Shown here: in pieces, positions 47,928-56,998 of the stretch | How the letters are laid out: the number at the start of each line of letters is the position of its first letter | How positions within the stretch are numbered: position 1 is the stretch's first letter | Source of the DNA: Anoxybacillus tengchongensis | GTDB taxonomy: Bacteria > Bacillota > Bacilli > Bacillales > Anoxybacillaceae | Assembly (NCBI RefSeq): GCF_014201585.1 | Contig: NZ_JACHES010000001.1 | Coordinates: 310,001-374,000, forward strand | Length of the DNA: 64,000 bases | Direction: 5' to 3' | Made by a program: the position numbers and the translations under genes | Notes under the pieces: model-generated | Told to the model about the DNA's origin: nothing | Seen by the model: the letters and a program-made list of their open reading frames with translations, nothing else | Database searches by the model: none

Positions 47928-48902
47928 TTAGTCAATGCGGTCAATCGTTTCTGCCATTTGTAAAAACGGGTCTAACTCATTTGTTTGTTGGACAAAAATA
48001 GTCAGTCGCATCGGTGTTCCGTTTTTTACAACGAATACATACACTTCGCCATCTGCAATGGCACTTTTATATACATCCGCACCGTTCAAACGCGTTCCTT
48101 TTGTCCACGTTATTTTTTCGACCGTTCCGTCTTTACTGCTCGCTTTTACATATTGTTCAGCTTGTTCTGCGATAAGTGACCAATCTGCCCCTTCATCAAT
48201 AAGTTCGACCGTCATCGATGATTTTTCTTCATCAAGAAAAATCATATCTTTGCCTGGTTCAATTGCTTCTGCTTGATAACCGTCTAAAATATTCGCTTGA
48301 AACGGTTGATTGCTACTTTTATATGTGTAAAATGATTCGCTTGTTTGTTCGCCCGTTTCATTTTCGATCGTTGCTGTACGTTTAATTGTTTTTGCCATCG
48401 TCATAAATGGCTCAAGCCAGTTATCTTCTTTTTTCGTAAACACCGTTAAAAACATCGGGGCATCTCCTGTTACACCAATAATATAAACGACACTATCATC
48501 GACCGGGGCTTCATATACGATGGCGTCTTCAAACGGCAACGTTCCTTCAAACGGTGTAGCTTGTTCGGAGACGGCCGTGGCCCGTTCTTTTGCGTACGTT
48601 TCGATTTGGTCTTTCGCTTCTTTCGGCAAAAGTTCAATGCGCATCCATTGTTCTTGCTCGCTTTCATGCATGACGACATCTTTTCCTGGTTCTTCTGCTT
48701 CTAAACTAAACTTTGGTAATAATGAAATTGTAAACGGTTGATTCGTACTTTCAACAGGTGTCAATTCAAGCGGGGCTTGTTTTTTTTGTTGCTCTTTATT
48801 TGCAACAGGCTGCTTTGCTGGGGCAGTTGTTTGTTCGTTGCAAGCAGAGAGCAATGTGAAAGCTGCAACGATGCTAATGAATAACTTCGATCGTTGTTTC
48901 AT
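47928..48902 (-). CDS. Lipoprotein with two tandem homologous domains
   Basis: A 324-residue predicted lipoprotein: signal peptide with lipobox LLSAC (Cys21), a Lys/Gln/Pro linker, then two related domains of about 125 residues (52-175 and 196-322). Both carry TNQPF or SNQPF, an EPGKD motif, and a closing P-M-x-L-T...PFxxMAxTI block, so the gene arose by internal duplication. Function is unknown; it would sit on the outer face of the membrane. The start at 48902 follows AAAGGAGCG; the open frame to 49163 lies in the next gene and is ignored. Confidence 0.75.
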   Translation of the reverse strand: MKQRSKLFISIVAAFTLLSACNEQTTAPAKQPVANKEQQKKQAPLELTPVESTNQPFTISLLPKFSLEAEEPGKDVVMHESEQEQWMRIELLPKEAKDQIETYAKERATAVSEQATPFEGTLPFEDAIVYEAPVDDSVVYIIGVTGDAPMFLTVFTKKEDNWLEPFMTMAKTIKRTATIENETGEQTSESFYTYKSSNQPFQANILDGYQAEAIEPGKDMIFLDEEKSSMTVELIDEGADWSLIAEQAEQYVKASSKDGTVEKITWTKGTRLNGADVYKSAIADGEVYVFVVKNGTPMRLTIFVQQTNELDPFLQMAETIDRID

Positions 48903-48954
48903 ATTTTTCGCTCCTTTAATTGTTTTTACTTTTATTGTCGTATAGTTTGGCATT

Positions 48955-50037
48955 TCATGCAAGTGTTCCTTTATATACAACCGTACGATTTCGTCCTTGC
49001 TGTTTCGCTTCATATAAGGCGATATCCGCCTGTTTAAATAGTTCTGTTTCATTTGTTGCAAGCGTCGGGAAAAGTGAAATGCCGATAGAAACTGTAATAT
49101 GCACCGTTTGTTTTTGTACGACAAATGGATAACGCTCAATCGTTGTTCGGACATGCTCGGCAAATGTTACTGCTTCATGTTCGCAACTTATAAGTAGGAT
49201 CGAAAATTCCTCACCACCATTGCGAAAGGCTAGGCCGTTTTTCGGAACGAGCGAGCGAATGAGCTCACCAAGATGACGTAAAATGACATCTCCACCATCA
49301 TGTCCGTACACGTCATTTACTGATTTAAAGCGATCAATATCAAATAAAATAAGCGCTAAACAGTTGTTTTGTTGCTTGACTTGTGCCATTTTTTCATTTA
49401 ATACAGTATGAAACTGACGAACGTTATAAAGCCCCGTTAAAAAATCAGTCGTTGCCCATGCTTTATAATGTTGCAATAAATCTTTTGATTGGCGAATATC
49501 TTTACAAATATTAGCAGCTATATATGTGGCGATAATCGAGATGGGCCAGAAAATGACTAACGTTTCAGTGTAAATGTAGCGATCTGGAATATTAATGAAT
49601 AAGGCAAACGAAATGAAACACATGCTGTAAGCATTCATCCAAAACGTTGTTACCGCGATGTTTCGCTTCATCCAGCGACTTATTAGCCCACAGCCGATTG
49701 CAATCGCAAGAGAAATAAAAAAAGAAACGAGCGATGCAAACATATTGCCGAATAAAAATCGTCCTGCTCCCATAATGATCCCTGCCGCCAGTGCGCTTGG
49801 CATGCCGCCGTAGTAGCTGACGACAATGAGTGGAATGTGGCGCAAATCCGCAATAACTCCATGTCCAAGTGGAATGGAAAAAAGCATAAGCACAATGCTT
49901 AATAAGCCACAAAAAGCCCCAGCAAGTAGGCGCATATAAAAAGGAGATTGTTTATGAATGTTTAAAGGGAAAAATTTACTAATTAAATAAAAACCAGCAA
50001 TAAGTATGCCGCTGTTGGCAATAAATTGTTTGATCAT
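48955..50037 (-). CDS. Membrane diguanylate cyclase (5TM-GGDEF)
   Basis: A 360-residue protein with five to six N-terminal membrane helices (about 5-190) of the 5TMR-LYT type, with PLIVVSYYGGMPSALAAGI, then a GGDEF domain. The active site reads NGGEEF, with LILFDIDRFKSVND upstream, so it should make cyclic di-GMP. The RxxD inhibitory site five residues ahead of GGEEF is missing (the slot reads PKNG), so product feedback may be lost. The start at 50037 has GGAGGAG upstream. The ligand of the membrane sensor is unknown. Confidence 0.88.
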   Translation of the reverse strand: MIKQFIANSGILIAGFYLISKFFPLNIHKQSPFYMRLLAGAFCGLLSIVLMLFSIPLGHGVIADLRHIPLIVVSYYGGMPSALAAGIIMGAGRFLFGNMFASLVSFFISLAIAIGCGLISRWMKRNIAVTTFWMNAYSMCFISFALFINIPDRYIYTETLVIFWPISIIATYIAANICKDIRQSKDLLQHYKAWATTDFLTGLYNVRQFHTVLNEKMAQVKQQNNCLALILFDIDRFKSVNDVYGHDGGDVILRHLGELIRSLVPKNGLAFRNGGEEFSILLISCEHEAVTFAEHVRTTIERYPFVVQKQTVHITVSIGISLFPTLATNETELFKQADIALYEAKQQGRNRTVVYKGTLA

Positions 50038-50073
50038 CCCTCGCTCCTCCTCTCTTTGCCAATATATGCGAAT

Positions 50074-50106
50074 GAAAAAAAATGTTGCGGACAAACGCCG
50101 CAACAT
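50074..50106 (-). terminator. Terminator after the aminopeptidase gene
   Basis: On the minus strand ATGTTGCGG (50106-50098) pairs with CCGCAACAT (50090-50082), followed by eight T. Confidence 0.9.
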
Positions 50107-50108
50107 CT

Positions 50109-51341
50109 TTAAATAGAAATCACCCATTCACCATTTCGCATAATCGGTTCGCGCACACCGTCTTTTGTGATGCCATCGACGTTTAATTCATGAGAACCGA
50201 TCATAAAATCTTCATGCACTAAGCTATCGTTTGCTCCACGTTCAAGCAATTCTTCTGTGCGCATATTTGTGCCGCCTTCGATATTTGTCGGATACGCTTT
50301 GCCAAGCGCCAAATGTGAGGCAGCATTTTCATCAAATAACGTATTATAAAACACAAGATTTGATTGTGAAATTGGCGAGCGATGTGGCACGAGTGCAATT
50401 TCTCCTAATCGACGTGCACCTTCATCTGTATCGAGCAAATGTTTCAACGTATCGTAGCCAACTTCTGCTGTAAAATCGACAACTTTACCATCTTTAAATG
50501 TAAGTGTAAAGCCGTCAATAATATTTCCGCCGTAGTTCAGCGGTTTTGTATTGCGCACAACACCATTCGTTCCATCTTTATGCGGCATCGTAAACACTTC
50601 TTCTGTCGGCATATTTGGATTAAATACAATGCCGTCTGTACTTTTTGCTGCGCCACCAGCCCAAATATGTCCATCCGGCAACGCAACAGTTAAATTTGTG
50701 CCCGGTCCGTCATAAATGAGTTGTTTATATTGTTTGTTGTTTAAATAATCGACAATGCGCGCTAATTTTTCATTGTGCGCTTTCCACGCAGCAATCGGAT
50801 CGTCTTGGTCGACGCGAGTGACTTGGAAAATAACGTCCCATAACTTTGCAATAGCTTCGTCCTCATCCATATTCGGAAATACTTTTTTCGCCCATGCTGG
50901 TGTCGGCACAGCAATTAAAGACCAGCAGTTATGATCGGCCATTAAGCGACTACGGTAATGTTGCAACGCCATGCTTGCTGCTTTTGTTGCTGCAGCTACT
51001 CGTGCAGGATCAATATCTTTTAATAAGTCTGGATTCGGTGCATAAATACTTAAAAACGCTCCACCTTTTTCGGCGACTTCCTCGCGTCCTTTCGCAAGCC
51101 ATGTCGGGTACTCATGAAGCGCTTCTTCTGGCGCGTGTTTAAATTTTATGTACGTGATTTCTTCATCGCTCCACTCGACATGCACATGTTTTGCCCCAGC
51201 TTCGTACGCTTTTTTAGCAATTTCGCGCACAAGTGGAGCAGACGGTAGCGGAGCGTTAATAAACAACGTTTGCCCAGGTTGAATGTTTACCCCAACACGC
51301 ACAGCAAGTTGTGCGTATTTTTGTAATTGTTTTTCTAACAT
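50109..51341 (-). CDS. ampS: M29 family aminopeptidase (AmpS type)
   Basis: A 410-residue metallo-aminopeptidase of family M29, which in thermophilic bacilli and Thermus removes N-terminal residues using a two-metal site. Ligand-bearing motifs are TEEVFTMPHKDG, the glutamate in FTAEVGYDTL, VPHRSPIS, NAASHLALGKAYP and the C-terminal MIGSHELNVDG. It is cytoplasmic, with no signal peptide. The start at 51341 has AAGGAGGCG upstream. It is transcribed away from the glycerate kinase pair. Confidence 0.92.
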   Translation of the reverse strand: MLEKQLQKYAQLAVRVGVNIQPGQTLFINAPLPSAPLVREIAKKAYEAGAKHVHVEWSDEEITYIKFKHAPEEALHEYPTWLAKGREEVAEKGGAFLSIYAPNPDLLKDIDPARVAAATKAASMALQHYRSRLMADHNCWSLIAVPTPAWAKKVFPNMDEDEAIAKLWDVIFQVTRVDQDDPIAAWKAHNEKLARIVDYLNNKQYKQLIYDGPGTNLTVALPDGHIWAGGAAKSTDGIVFNPNMPTEEVFTMPHKDGTNGVVRNTKPLNYGGNIIDGFTLTFKDGKVVDFTAEVGYDTLKHLLDTDEGARRLGEIALVPHRSPISQSNLVFYNTLFDENAASHLALGKAYPTNIEGGTNMRTEELLERGANDSLVHEDFMIGSHELNVDGITKDGVREPIMRNGEWVISI

Positions 51342-51396
51342 AACAACGCCTCCTTATCGTAAAGCATACTACCATTTTAACAAAAGGAATGATGTT

Positions 51397-51412
51397 GTGA
51401 AAACATTTTCAC
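51397..51412. promoter_or_regulatory. cre-like palindrome
   Basis: GTGAAAA, CA, TTTTCAC is a perfect palindrome in the divergent region between the aminopeptidase and the 143-residue gene. The inner 14 bases match the CcpA cre consensus at all positions but the central G. TTGTGA at 51395 may be a -35 box overlapping it. Confidence 0.4.
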
Positions 51413-51461
51413 TTGTATTATTATTTATTATTAAGGAACATCATTGGAAAGGGAATGACTT

Positions 51462-51893
51462 ATGGAATGTGGTGACAAACAATTATTTTATGTTGAAGGT
51501 ATGTTTATTTGCGCCCATGAGCGAACGGTTGATGTACAAGTCAAAGGAGAGACGCTCACATTTACGACGACAGAACCGCTGATCGGTTTTTGTGCGGGAG
51601 ATGATGTTGGCGTCGCTTTCTGTGAAATTAGTGACGAAAAAAAACTCATTTCCATTGAACGACAAGACGGTCCACTGCTTTCGTATGTGAACGGTGAATG
51701 GTTTGCGGAAATTATATTTATCGATTCGATTGATGAGACAACATTTTTATTTGATTTATATCGCTCCCCTTATCGTGATGATGAACGAATGATGACATAC
51801 GAACCGCTTTCGCGTGAACGTGGAACGATTATGACTGTTGTATTTGTTCGACAAGACGGAAAAAATGTATTAAAGAAGGTGGTAAGCGGATGA
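51462..51893 (+). CDS. Hypothetical protein upstream of glycerate kinase
   Basis: A 143-residue acidic, beta-rich protein beginning MECGDKQLFYVEGMFICAHE, without signal peptide or membrane helix. I do not recognise a family. The ribosome site GGAAAGGGA is modest, 8 bases before ATG 51462. It overlaps the glycerate kinase start by 4 bases (ATGA), so the two are translationally coupled and probably functionally linked. Confidence 0.6.
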   Translation: MECGDKQLFYVEGMFICAHERTVDVQVKGETLTFTTTEPLIGFCAGDDVGVAFCEISDEKKLISIERQDGPLLSYVNGEWFAEIIFIDSIDETTFLFDLYRSPYRDDERMMTYEPLSRERGTIMTVVFVRQDGKNVLKKVVSG

Positions 51894-53011
51894 ATGTAGT
51901 CATTGCACCCGATTCATTCAAAGGAAGTTTATTAGCGGGCGAAGTGTGCACGATTATTGAAGAAGCGTTTCGCTGTGAATATCCAGAAGCGACAGTCGTC
52001 GCTGTTCCGATGGCAGACGGGGGAGAAGGGACGATGGAAGCGATCGTTTCCGCGATGAACGGCTCCGTTCAATATGTCACAGTTCGCGATCCGCTTTTTG
52101 AAACGAGGCAGGCGGCATATGGTGTTGTTCAAGATACAGCGGTCATTGAAGTTGCTCAAGTCATCGGTTTGCCGCTCGTTCCAATGGAAAGGCGCAATCC
52201 GCTTCACACGACCACGTATGGTGTTGGGGAAATGATTATGTCAGCGCTTCATGCGGGGTATCGCCGTTTCGTCATTGGGCTTGGCGGAAGTAGTACAAAC
52301 GACGGTGGGTTCGGCATGTTATGTGCGCTCGGTGCGACGTTTACGAACGACAAAGGAGAACCGTTGCCTCCGATCCCGTCTTCTTTACCGCATATTGCCT
52401 ATGTTGATATGACATCCGTTGATCGACGTGTATACGAAAGCGAGTTTCTCATTGCATGTGATGTCGATAATCCGCTTTATGGGGAGCGAGGGGCATCGTA
52501 CGTATTTGGACCGCAAAAAGGAGCAAATGATGAAACGATTCGTATATTAGATCAATGGATACATACGTATGCACAAACCATTGAACAGCAAATTGGTCGT
52601 TCATATGCACATGAGCAGGGAGCTGGAGCGGCAGGCGGTTTAGGTTTTGCCTTTTTATTGCTTGGAGGAAAATTAATTTCTGGAGCAAAACTTGTCGGGG
52701 AAACGGTGCAACTGCCGGAAAAAATGAAATGTGCACATATTGTCATTACGGGAGAAGGGCAAAGCGACGAGCAAACGTTGTACGGGAAAGTTCCATGTTA
52801 CGTTGGACAACTGGCGAACGAATATGACGTCCCTGCTTTTTTATTGTCCGGCAGTCTCGGCGATGGATTTGAAAAACTATATACATATTTTGTTAGTTGC
52901 GATGCGATTGCGACAAAACCGATGACTGTAGAACAATGTATGCAATCTGCTGCCACACTTTTATATACGAAAGCACGCAACCTTGCCCGTACGTTCAAAC
53001 GGTTTTCCTAG
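51890..53011 (+). CDS. glxK: Glycerate kinase
   Basis: This type I glycerate kinase of the GarK/GlxK family phosphorylates glycerate, feeding lower glycolysis. The 373-residue protein begins MNVVIAPDSFKGSLLAGEV and has the family motifs ADGGEGTMEA, GLGGSSTNDGGFGM, EQGAGAAGGLGFA and ITGEGQSDEQTLYGK. Whether the product is 2- or 3-phosphoglycerate cannot be read from sequence. It is coupled to the upstream hypothetical gene and may be under carbon catabolite control (51397-51412). Confidence 0.94.
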   Translation: MNVVIAPDSFKGSLLAGEVCTIIEEAFRCEYPEATVVAVPMADGGEGTMEAIVSAMNGSVQYVTVRDPLFETRQAAYGVVQDTAVIEVAQVIGLPLVPMERRNPLHTTTYGVGEMIMSALHAGYRRFVIGLGGSSTNDGGFGMLCALGATFTNDKGEPLPPIPSSLPHIAYVDMTSVDRRVYESEFLIACDVDNPLYGERGASYVFGPQKGANDETIRILDQWIHTYAQTIEQQIGRSYAHEQGAGAAGGLGFAFLLLGGKLISGAKLVGETVQLPEKMKCAHIVITGEGQSDEQTLYGKVPCYVGQLANEYDVPAFLLSGSLGDGFEKLYTYFVSCDAIATKPMTVEQCMQSAATLLYTKARNLARTFKRFS

Positions 53012-53024
53012 TTGAGAACCGTTT
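52997..53024 (+). terminator. Terminator-like hairpin after glycerate kinase
   Basis: An 11-bp stem with one G-T pair (52997-53007 with 53014-53024) overlaps the stop. The T-tract is poor. Confidence 0.55.
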
Positions 53025-53046
53025 CATTTACGCCTTTTTTATTTTT

Positions 53047-53071
53047 ATTAAACATTGTTCTAAATAAACAA
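53047..53071. repeat. 25-base direct repeat, copy 1
   Basis: This copy runs from ATTAAACATTG to AAATAAACAA and differs at one base from 54467-54491. The two flank the globin-coupled receptor gene. This copy lies between two converging genes and merges with the receptor gene's terminator. Confidence 0.85.
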
Positions 53072-53102
53072 TAAACAAGGGGAGAAGCACCCCTTGTTTA
53101 TT
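53070..53102 (-). terminator. Terminator of the globin-coupled receptor gene
   Basis: AATAAACAAGGGG (53070-53082) pairs perfectly with CCCCTTGTTTATT (53090-53102). On the minus strand the tail is T-rich. Confidence 0.8.
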
Positions 53103-54384
53103 CCGCTTGTTCGACTAATTGCATAGACAAGGAAGATAAATGTTTCATCACGCGATGAATTTCTTCAATTGATCGCAAAATATAGTCGATTTGTTGTTGG
53201 TTTTCTTGGAACAGATGAGTATGATGATCGAGTTCCATTTTTGAAGCAACCATTGCTCCTTTTGTTTGTTCAACTTGACTAGAAGCTTCTTTTGCCATTG
53301 TACTCATATCGTTCATTTTGTGGACAAGGGTTGCAACTTGATGGTAGTTCGTTTCTATTCCTTCAATGATGTGTGTGCTCATTTGTTTTGTATGTTCAGC
53401 TAGTTTTCGTACTTCATCAGCAACGACAGCAAATCCTTTTCCTGCTTCTCCTGCTCGAGCCGCTTCAATTGCAGCGTTTAAAGCGAGCAAATTTGTTTGA
53501 TCCGCAATCGTTTGAATTTGAGAAGACGTATTACGTATACTTTCAGATGAGTTAGATAATTGTTGTAAAATCGTAAGTACATCGTTTACTTTATCCACCA
53601 CTTCATCGAATGTTTTGCGCGTTTGTTCAACTTGTTGTTCTGTTGAGTTCATAAGGCTAGATAAGTTTTGACTGCTTTTCTGCGTCATTTCTGTTTGTTC
53701 TCTCACTTTTCTTGCTTTTTCTCCGGCTTCACTTAGCCCTGCCTCCGTTTGTTCAATTGAAGCGGCAAGCTGCTGACCCATATCACGTAATTGTAATTGA
53801 GTAGCGGTTTGTTTTTTAGTTAGTTGCTCCAACTGTTGCATTCGATCATCCATATAGGCACTCATAATGAGTTGTGAGTCAAAGTTAATAAGATGAAAGA
53901 GAGCAGTTATTATGTGAGTCCACCGATCAATTCGCCCTTCCTGTTCCGCATATGTTAATAGGCGTGGAAGCAGAGCTGTTACAATTGCTTCATATGTTGC
54001 GATCATCCATTCGATTGGTAAGCCACGTTTATGATGATTACTACCGAGCTGTTTCCGAAAAGAAATATAATCTTCATTAATTGTTGCTGAAAAGAGAGAG
54101 TCAACATATTCAACAAATACTTGTTTTAAACGTTCCCGCGTCGTTTTTGCATGTGCGACTGACTGCAATAGTGAAAACGAGTATAAATGATTAAGCACAT
54201 CTTCGACTGCCTCATCAACATGTTCCATAACGAGCGGTTTTATTTCCCGCAATAGTTGTAAATGTCCTTCTTTCACTCCCATGTAAGACAATCGTGCTTT
54301 CACTTCATTTGTTGTATGTACAATAGGTTCTCTACTGTCTAAGTGAAATGGCGGAAACTGTTTTTTATATTTAGCAAAAAGCAT
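53098..54384 (-). CDS. hemAT: Globin-coupled methyl-accepting chemotaxis protein (HemAT-like)
   Basis: A 428-residue soluble receptor. Residues 1-180 are a sensor globin; the proximal haem ligand is probably the first His of [11 protein letters not shown], aligned with the HemAT motif HxxxGL. The rest is a coiled-coil signalling domain with the conserved hairpin tip [20 protein letters not shown]. HemAT senses oxygen and signals to CheA. The start at 54384 follows AAGGAGTG. There is no membrane segment. It lies between two cyclic di-GMP genes and is flanked by 25-base repeats. CheR at 119 is a likely partner. Confidence 0.92.
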   Translation of the reverse strand: MLFAKYKKQFPPFHLDSREPIVHTTNEVKARLSYMGVKEGHLQLLREIKPLVMEHVDEAVEDVLNHLYSFSLLQSVAHAKTTRERLKQVFVEYVDSLFSATINEDYISFRKQLGSNHHKRGLPIEWMIATYEAIVTALLPRLLTYAEQEGRIDRWTHIITALFHLINFDSQLIMSAYMDDRMQQLEQLTKKQTATQLQLRDMGQQLAASIEQTEAGLSEAGEKARKVREQTEMTQKSSQNLSSLMNSTEQQVEQTRKTFDEVVDKVNDVLTILQQLSNSSESIRNTSSQIQTIADQTNLLALNAAIEAARAGEAGKGFAVVADEVRKLAEHTKQMSTHIIEGIETNYHQVATLVHKMNDMSTMAKEASSQVEQTKGAMVASKMELDHHTHLFQENQQQIDYILRSIEEIHRVMKHLSSLSMQLVEQAE

Positions 54385-54466
54385 GGAACATCACTCCTTG
54401 TTATTGTTGTAATACAATTATATTCCTTGCATTATGAATTGACGAACAATAATGCGCTCCCAATAT

Positions 54467-54491
54467 ATTAAACATTGTTTTAAATAAACAA
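54467..54491. repeat. 25-base direct repeat, copy 2
   Basis: Differs at one base from 53047-53071. It contains TTGTTT-TAAAT-AAACAA, an inverted repeat (54475-54491), and follows a weak plus-strand promoter candidate (TTGACG 54439-54444, TATATT 54464-54469, 19 apart). It sits in the divergent region of the receptor and GGDEF-EAL genes. Confidence 0.85.
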
Positions 54492-54580
54492 CTAAAAAAA
54501 ACACATTTTTAAGCGCTCGGCTAGTTGTCCTATTCGTTTCTTTTTCTTGCGCATATGATGTGAGAGAAGGAGGGATGCGA

Positions 54581-56878
54581 GTGCAAGTCATCGTATTTTT
54601 ATATATCATCGCTTACTACATGGCATTATTTATTATGTCTGGACAAACAGAAGTGATTGTTGGCTCATTTTTTTCGTTAGGTGGCATATTTCTTTCAATC
54701 CTTTTATTATGGAGAGCGTCCATTCGTATAAAAACAAATGAACGTGTATTTTGGAAATGGATGACCGCTGGTGCAATTTTTTATTTTATTGCTGAAATGA
54801 TTTATCGCATATATGAATGGGCGTTACAAACAGAGCCACCGTTTCCAGGGTGGGCAGACGTATTTTATATTTTATATTCTCTTGCCTGCATTGCAGCGTT
54901 AGTATATATCGTGATGCAACAGCAAAAAACCGTTGTCATATGGCAGTCATTATGGGATGCGCTCATTGTGACATGCGTCATTATGGCATATAGCTGGATA
55001 TACATTGTTCAACCGATCACCTATTTGGAAGAAGAAGTGTTATACATTTCTATTTTAGTTACTTATCCACTTCTTGATCTCGTCATGTTATTTTTACTTT
55101 TGTTTCTCTTTTTTGCAACAAACGTTCGCCGCATTTGGTTATGGAATATTGTCGGTGTTGGATGTTTTGTATTTACAGATACTATTTATTTCGTACAAAT
55201 GATGCAATTTCATTATGAATCCAATTCATGGTTAGATCCGTTATGGATTTTAAGTGTACTTATGATCGGGTTGTCAGGCTATCGAGCCAAAGATGGAGAT
55301 TTATTGTTTCAAAAAAGAGAACATCTTTCCGTCATCAAAGTCATTTTTCCGTATGTATGTTTTCTTATTTTAATGTGTGTTCCTTTTATTTCCCCAGACG
55401 ATCGCATCGTCATCGCCTGTCTTGTGTTTGCGGCCGGATTGATTTTCATTCGTCAATTTATGACGCTACAAGAAAATCGACAGCTTTTGCAACGACTTCA
55501 AATATTAAATGACGACTTAGAGCAGAAAGTCGCGACACGAACAAGGGAGTTAACATATGTAAACGAACAACTTGCTTATGCCGCAAATCACGATTTTTTA
55601 ACAGGACTTTTCAATCGGCGAGCATTCGTCACCAAGCTTGAGCGGGAGATCATTCGTGCTAAAAATGAGCAACGTTGTCTCGCTGTCATTTTTATTGACA
55701 TTGACCGTTTTAAACATATTAATGACTATTTTGGCCATCACATTGGGGATGAATTAATTGTACACATTGGAAAGGTATTAAAAGAAAAAGCCCGCCCAAC
55801 CGACATTGTCGCTCGACAAGGCGGTGATGAATTTACAATTATTTTTACACCGTTACATCATATCGATGAGCTTCGTCGTTTTGTCAATGACATCGTTTCT
55901 ATCAGTCAGCAACCGATCGCTGTTCAACATTTAGATATGCGTGTATCGCTTAGCGTAGGAGTAGCGGTGTATCCGTATGATGGGGAAACGGGCGATACGT
56001 TAATGAAACATGCTGATATGGCAATGTATCGCGCGAAAGAACAAGGGAAAAACCAATATCAGTTTTTTAACGGTGAAATGGATCGCGTTATCTTACAAAA
56101 AACGACTATTGAAACTGCGCTTCACGAAGCGATTGAAAAAAAACAGTTTACGCTATTTTATCAACCACAATTTGATGTGCAAACAGGGGAATTAATTGGG
56201 ATGGAGGCGCTCATTCGCTGGATTCACCCAAAGCTCGGTATGATTTCACCAAGTGTGTTCATCCCGATTGCCGAAGAAACAGGGCAAATTATTGCGATTG
56301 GTGAATGGGTGATGGAAGAAGCATGTCGTCAAGTGAAAGCATGGAACGAACAGATCGGGCGATCGTTTCGTATGAGCGTCAACATTTCACCAAAACAATT
56401 TTTAAAAGAAAACTTTGTTGAACATATTCATTCAGTCTTACAACAAACGAACTTGTCCCCAAACAAACTCGATTTAGAAATTACAGAAGGGGTTGCTGTA
56501 TTTAACGAACAATATACGATCCAGAAATTACAACAATTAAAACAGCTCGGTGTTTGCATTTCTATTGACGATTTCGGAACCGGCTATTCGTCACTTAGTT
56601 ATTTACGCAAATTTCCAATTGATCGTTTAAAAATCGCAAAACCATTTATTGACGGAATTACAGAAGAAAAAGAAGACGTTGCTGTTGTAAAAGCTATCAT
56701 TGTACTTGCGAAAAACTTAAAATTACGCGTCATTGCAGAAGGGGTAGAAACGTTGCAACAATTGCACATTCTTCGCTCGTTACAATGCGATGAAATTCAA
56801 GGATATGTGCTTGGAAAGCCCGTGTCTGCCCACCTTTTTTCAAAAACGTACATCGAAAACCAGCTTCTAACTGATTGA
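54581..56878 (+). CDS. Membrane GGDEF-EAL protein
   Basis: A 765-residue protein with about eight to nine N-terminal membrane helices (residues 1-300), a short coiled coil, a GGDEF domain (active site RQGGDEF, with RxxD inhibitory site RPTD five residues before) and an EAL domain. The EAL residues are intact: MEALIRW, DLEITEG, SIDDFGTGYSSL and AEGVET, so it could degrade as well as make cyclic di-GMP. GTG 54581 follows AAGGAGGG; ATG 54575 is too close. A terminator follows. Which activity dominates cannot be told from sequence. Confidence 0.92.
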   Translation: MQVIVFLYIIAYYMALFIMSGQTEVIVGSFFSLGGIFLSILLLWRASIRIKTNERVFWKWMTAGAIFYFIAEMIYRIYEWALQTEPPFPGWADVFYILYSLACIAALVYIVMQQQKTVVIWQSLWDALIVTCVIMAYSWIYIVQPITYLEEEVLYISILVTYPLLDLVMLFLLLFLFFATNVRRIWLWNIVGVGCFVFTDTIYFVQMMQFHYESNSWLDPLWILSVLMIGLSGYRAKDGDLLFQKREHLSVIKVIFPYVCFLILMCVPFISPDDRIVIACLVFAAGLIFIRQFMTLQENRQLLQRLQILNDDLEQKVATRTRELTYVNEQLAYAANHDFLTGLFNRRAFVTKLEREIIRAKNEQRCLAVIFIDIDRFKHINDYFGHHIGDELIVHIGKVLKEKARPTDIVARQGGDEFTIIFTPLHHIDELRRFVNDIVSISQQPIAVQHLDMRVSLSVGVAVYPYDGETGDTLMKHADMAMYRAKEQGKNQYQFFNGEMDRVILQKTTIETALHEAIEKKQFTLFYQPQFDVQTGELIGMEALIRWIHPKLGMISPSVFIPIAEETGQIIAIGEWVMEEACRQVKAWNEQIGRSFRMSVNISPKQFLKENFVEHIHSVLQQTNLSPNKLDLEITEGVAVFNEQYTIQKLQQLKQLGVCISIDDFGTGYSSLSYLRKFPIDRLKIAKPFIDGITEEKEDVAVVKAIIVLAKNLKLRVIAEGVETLQQLHILRSLQCDEIQGYVLGKPVSAHLFSKTYIENQLLTD

Positions 56879-56892
56879 AGTTGGTTTTTTTT
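56858..56892 (+). terminator. Terminator after the GGDEF-EAL gene
   Basis: AACCAGCTTC (56858-56867) pairs with GAAGTTGGTT (56877-56886; one G-T pair), followed by T's. Confidence 0.88.
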
Positions 56893-56904
56893 AAAAAATT
56901 TATT

Positions 56905-56923
56905 GACAATGATAATCAATTGA
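56905..56923. promoter_or_regulatory. Fur box 1
   Basis: This 19-base site matches the Fur consensus GATAATGATAATCATTATC at about 14 positions, with an exact AATGATAATCA core. TTGACA at 56903-56908 overlaps it and may be the -35 box of the importer operon. Confidence 0.8.
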
Positions 56924-56943
56924 TGTAGTTTAAAATATGTATT

Positions 56944-56962
56944 GATATTAATTATCAATATC
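56944..56962. promoter_or_regulatory. Fur box 2
   Basis: GATATTAATTATCAATATC matches the Fur consensus at 15 of 19 positions. It lies 20 bases after box 1 and 37 bases before the ATPase gene. Tandem Fur boxes imply iron repression of the importer. Confidence 0.78.
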
Positions 56963-56998
56963 GATTAGTCAACTTGACGTTCAAGGGGGAAAACATAT

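Noticed and set aside
53047-54491. Insertion sequence bounded by the 25-base repeats
   Set aside because: The copies are direct, the interval holds only the receptor gene, and no transposase or integrase is present.
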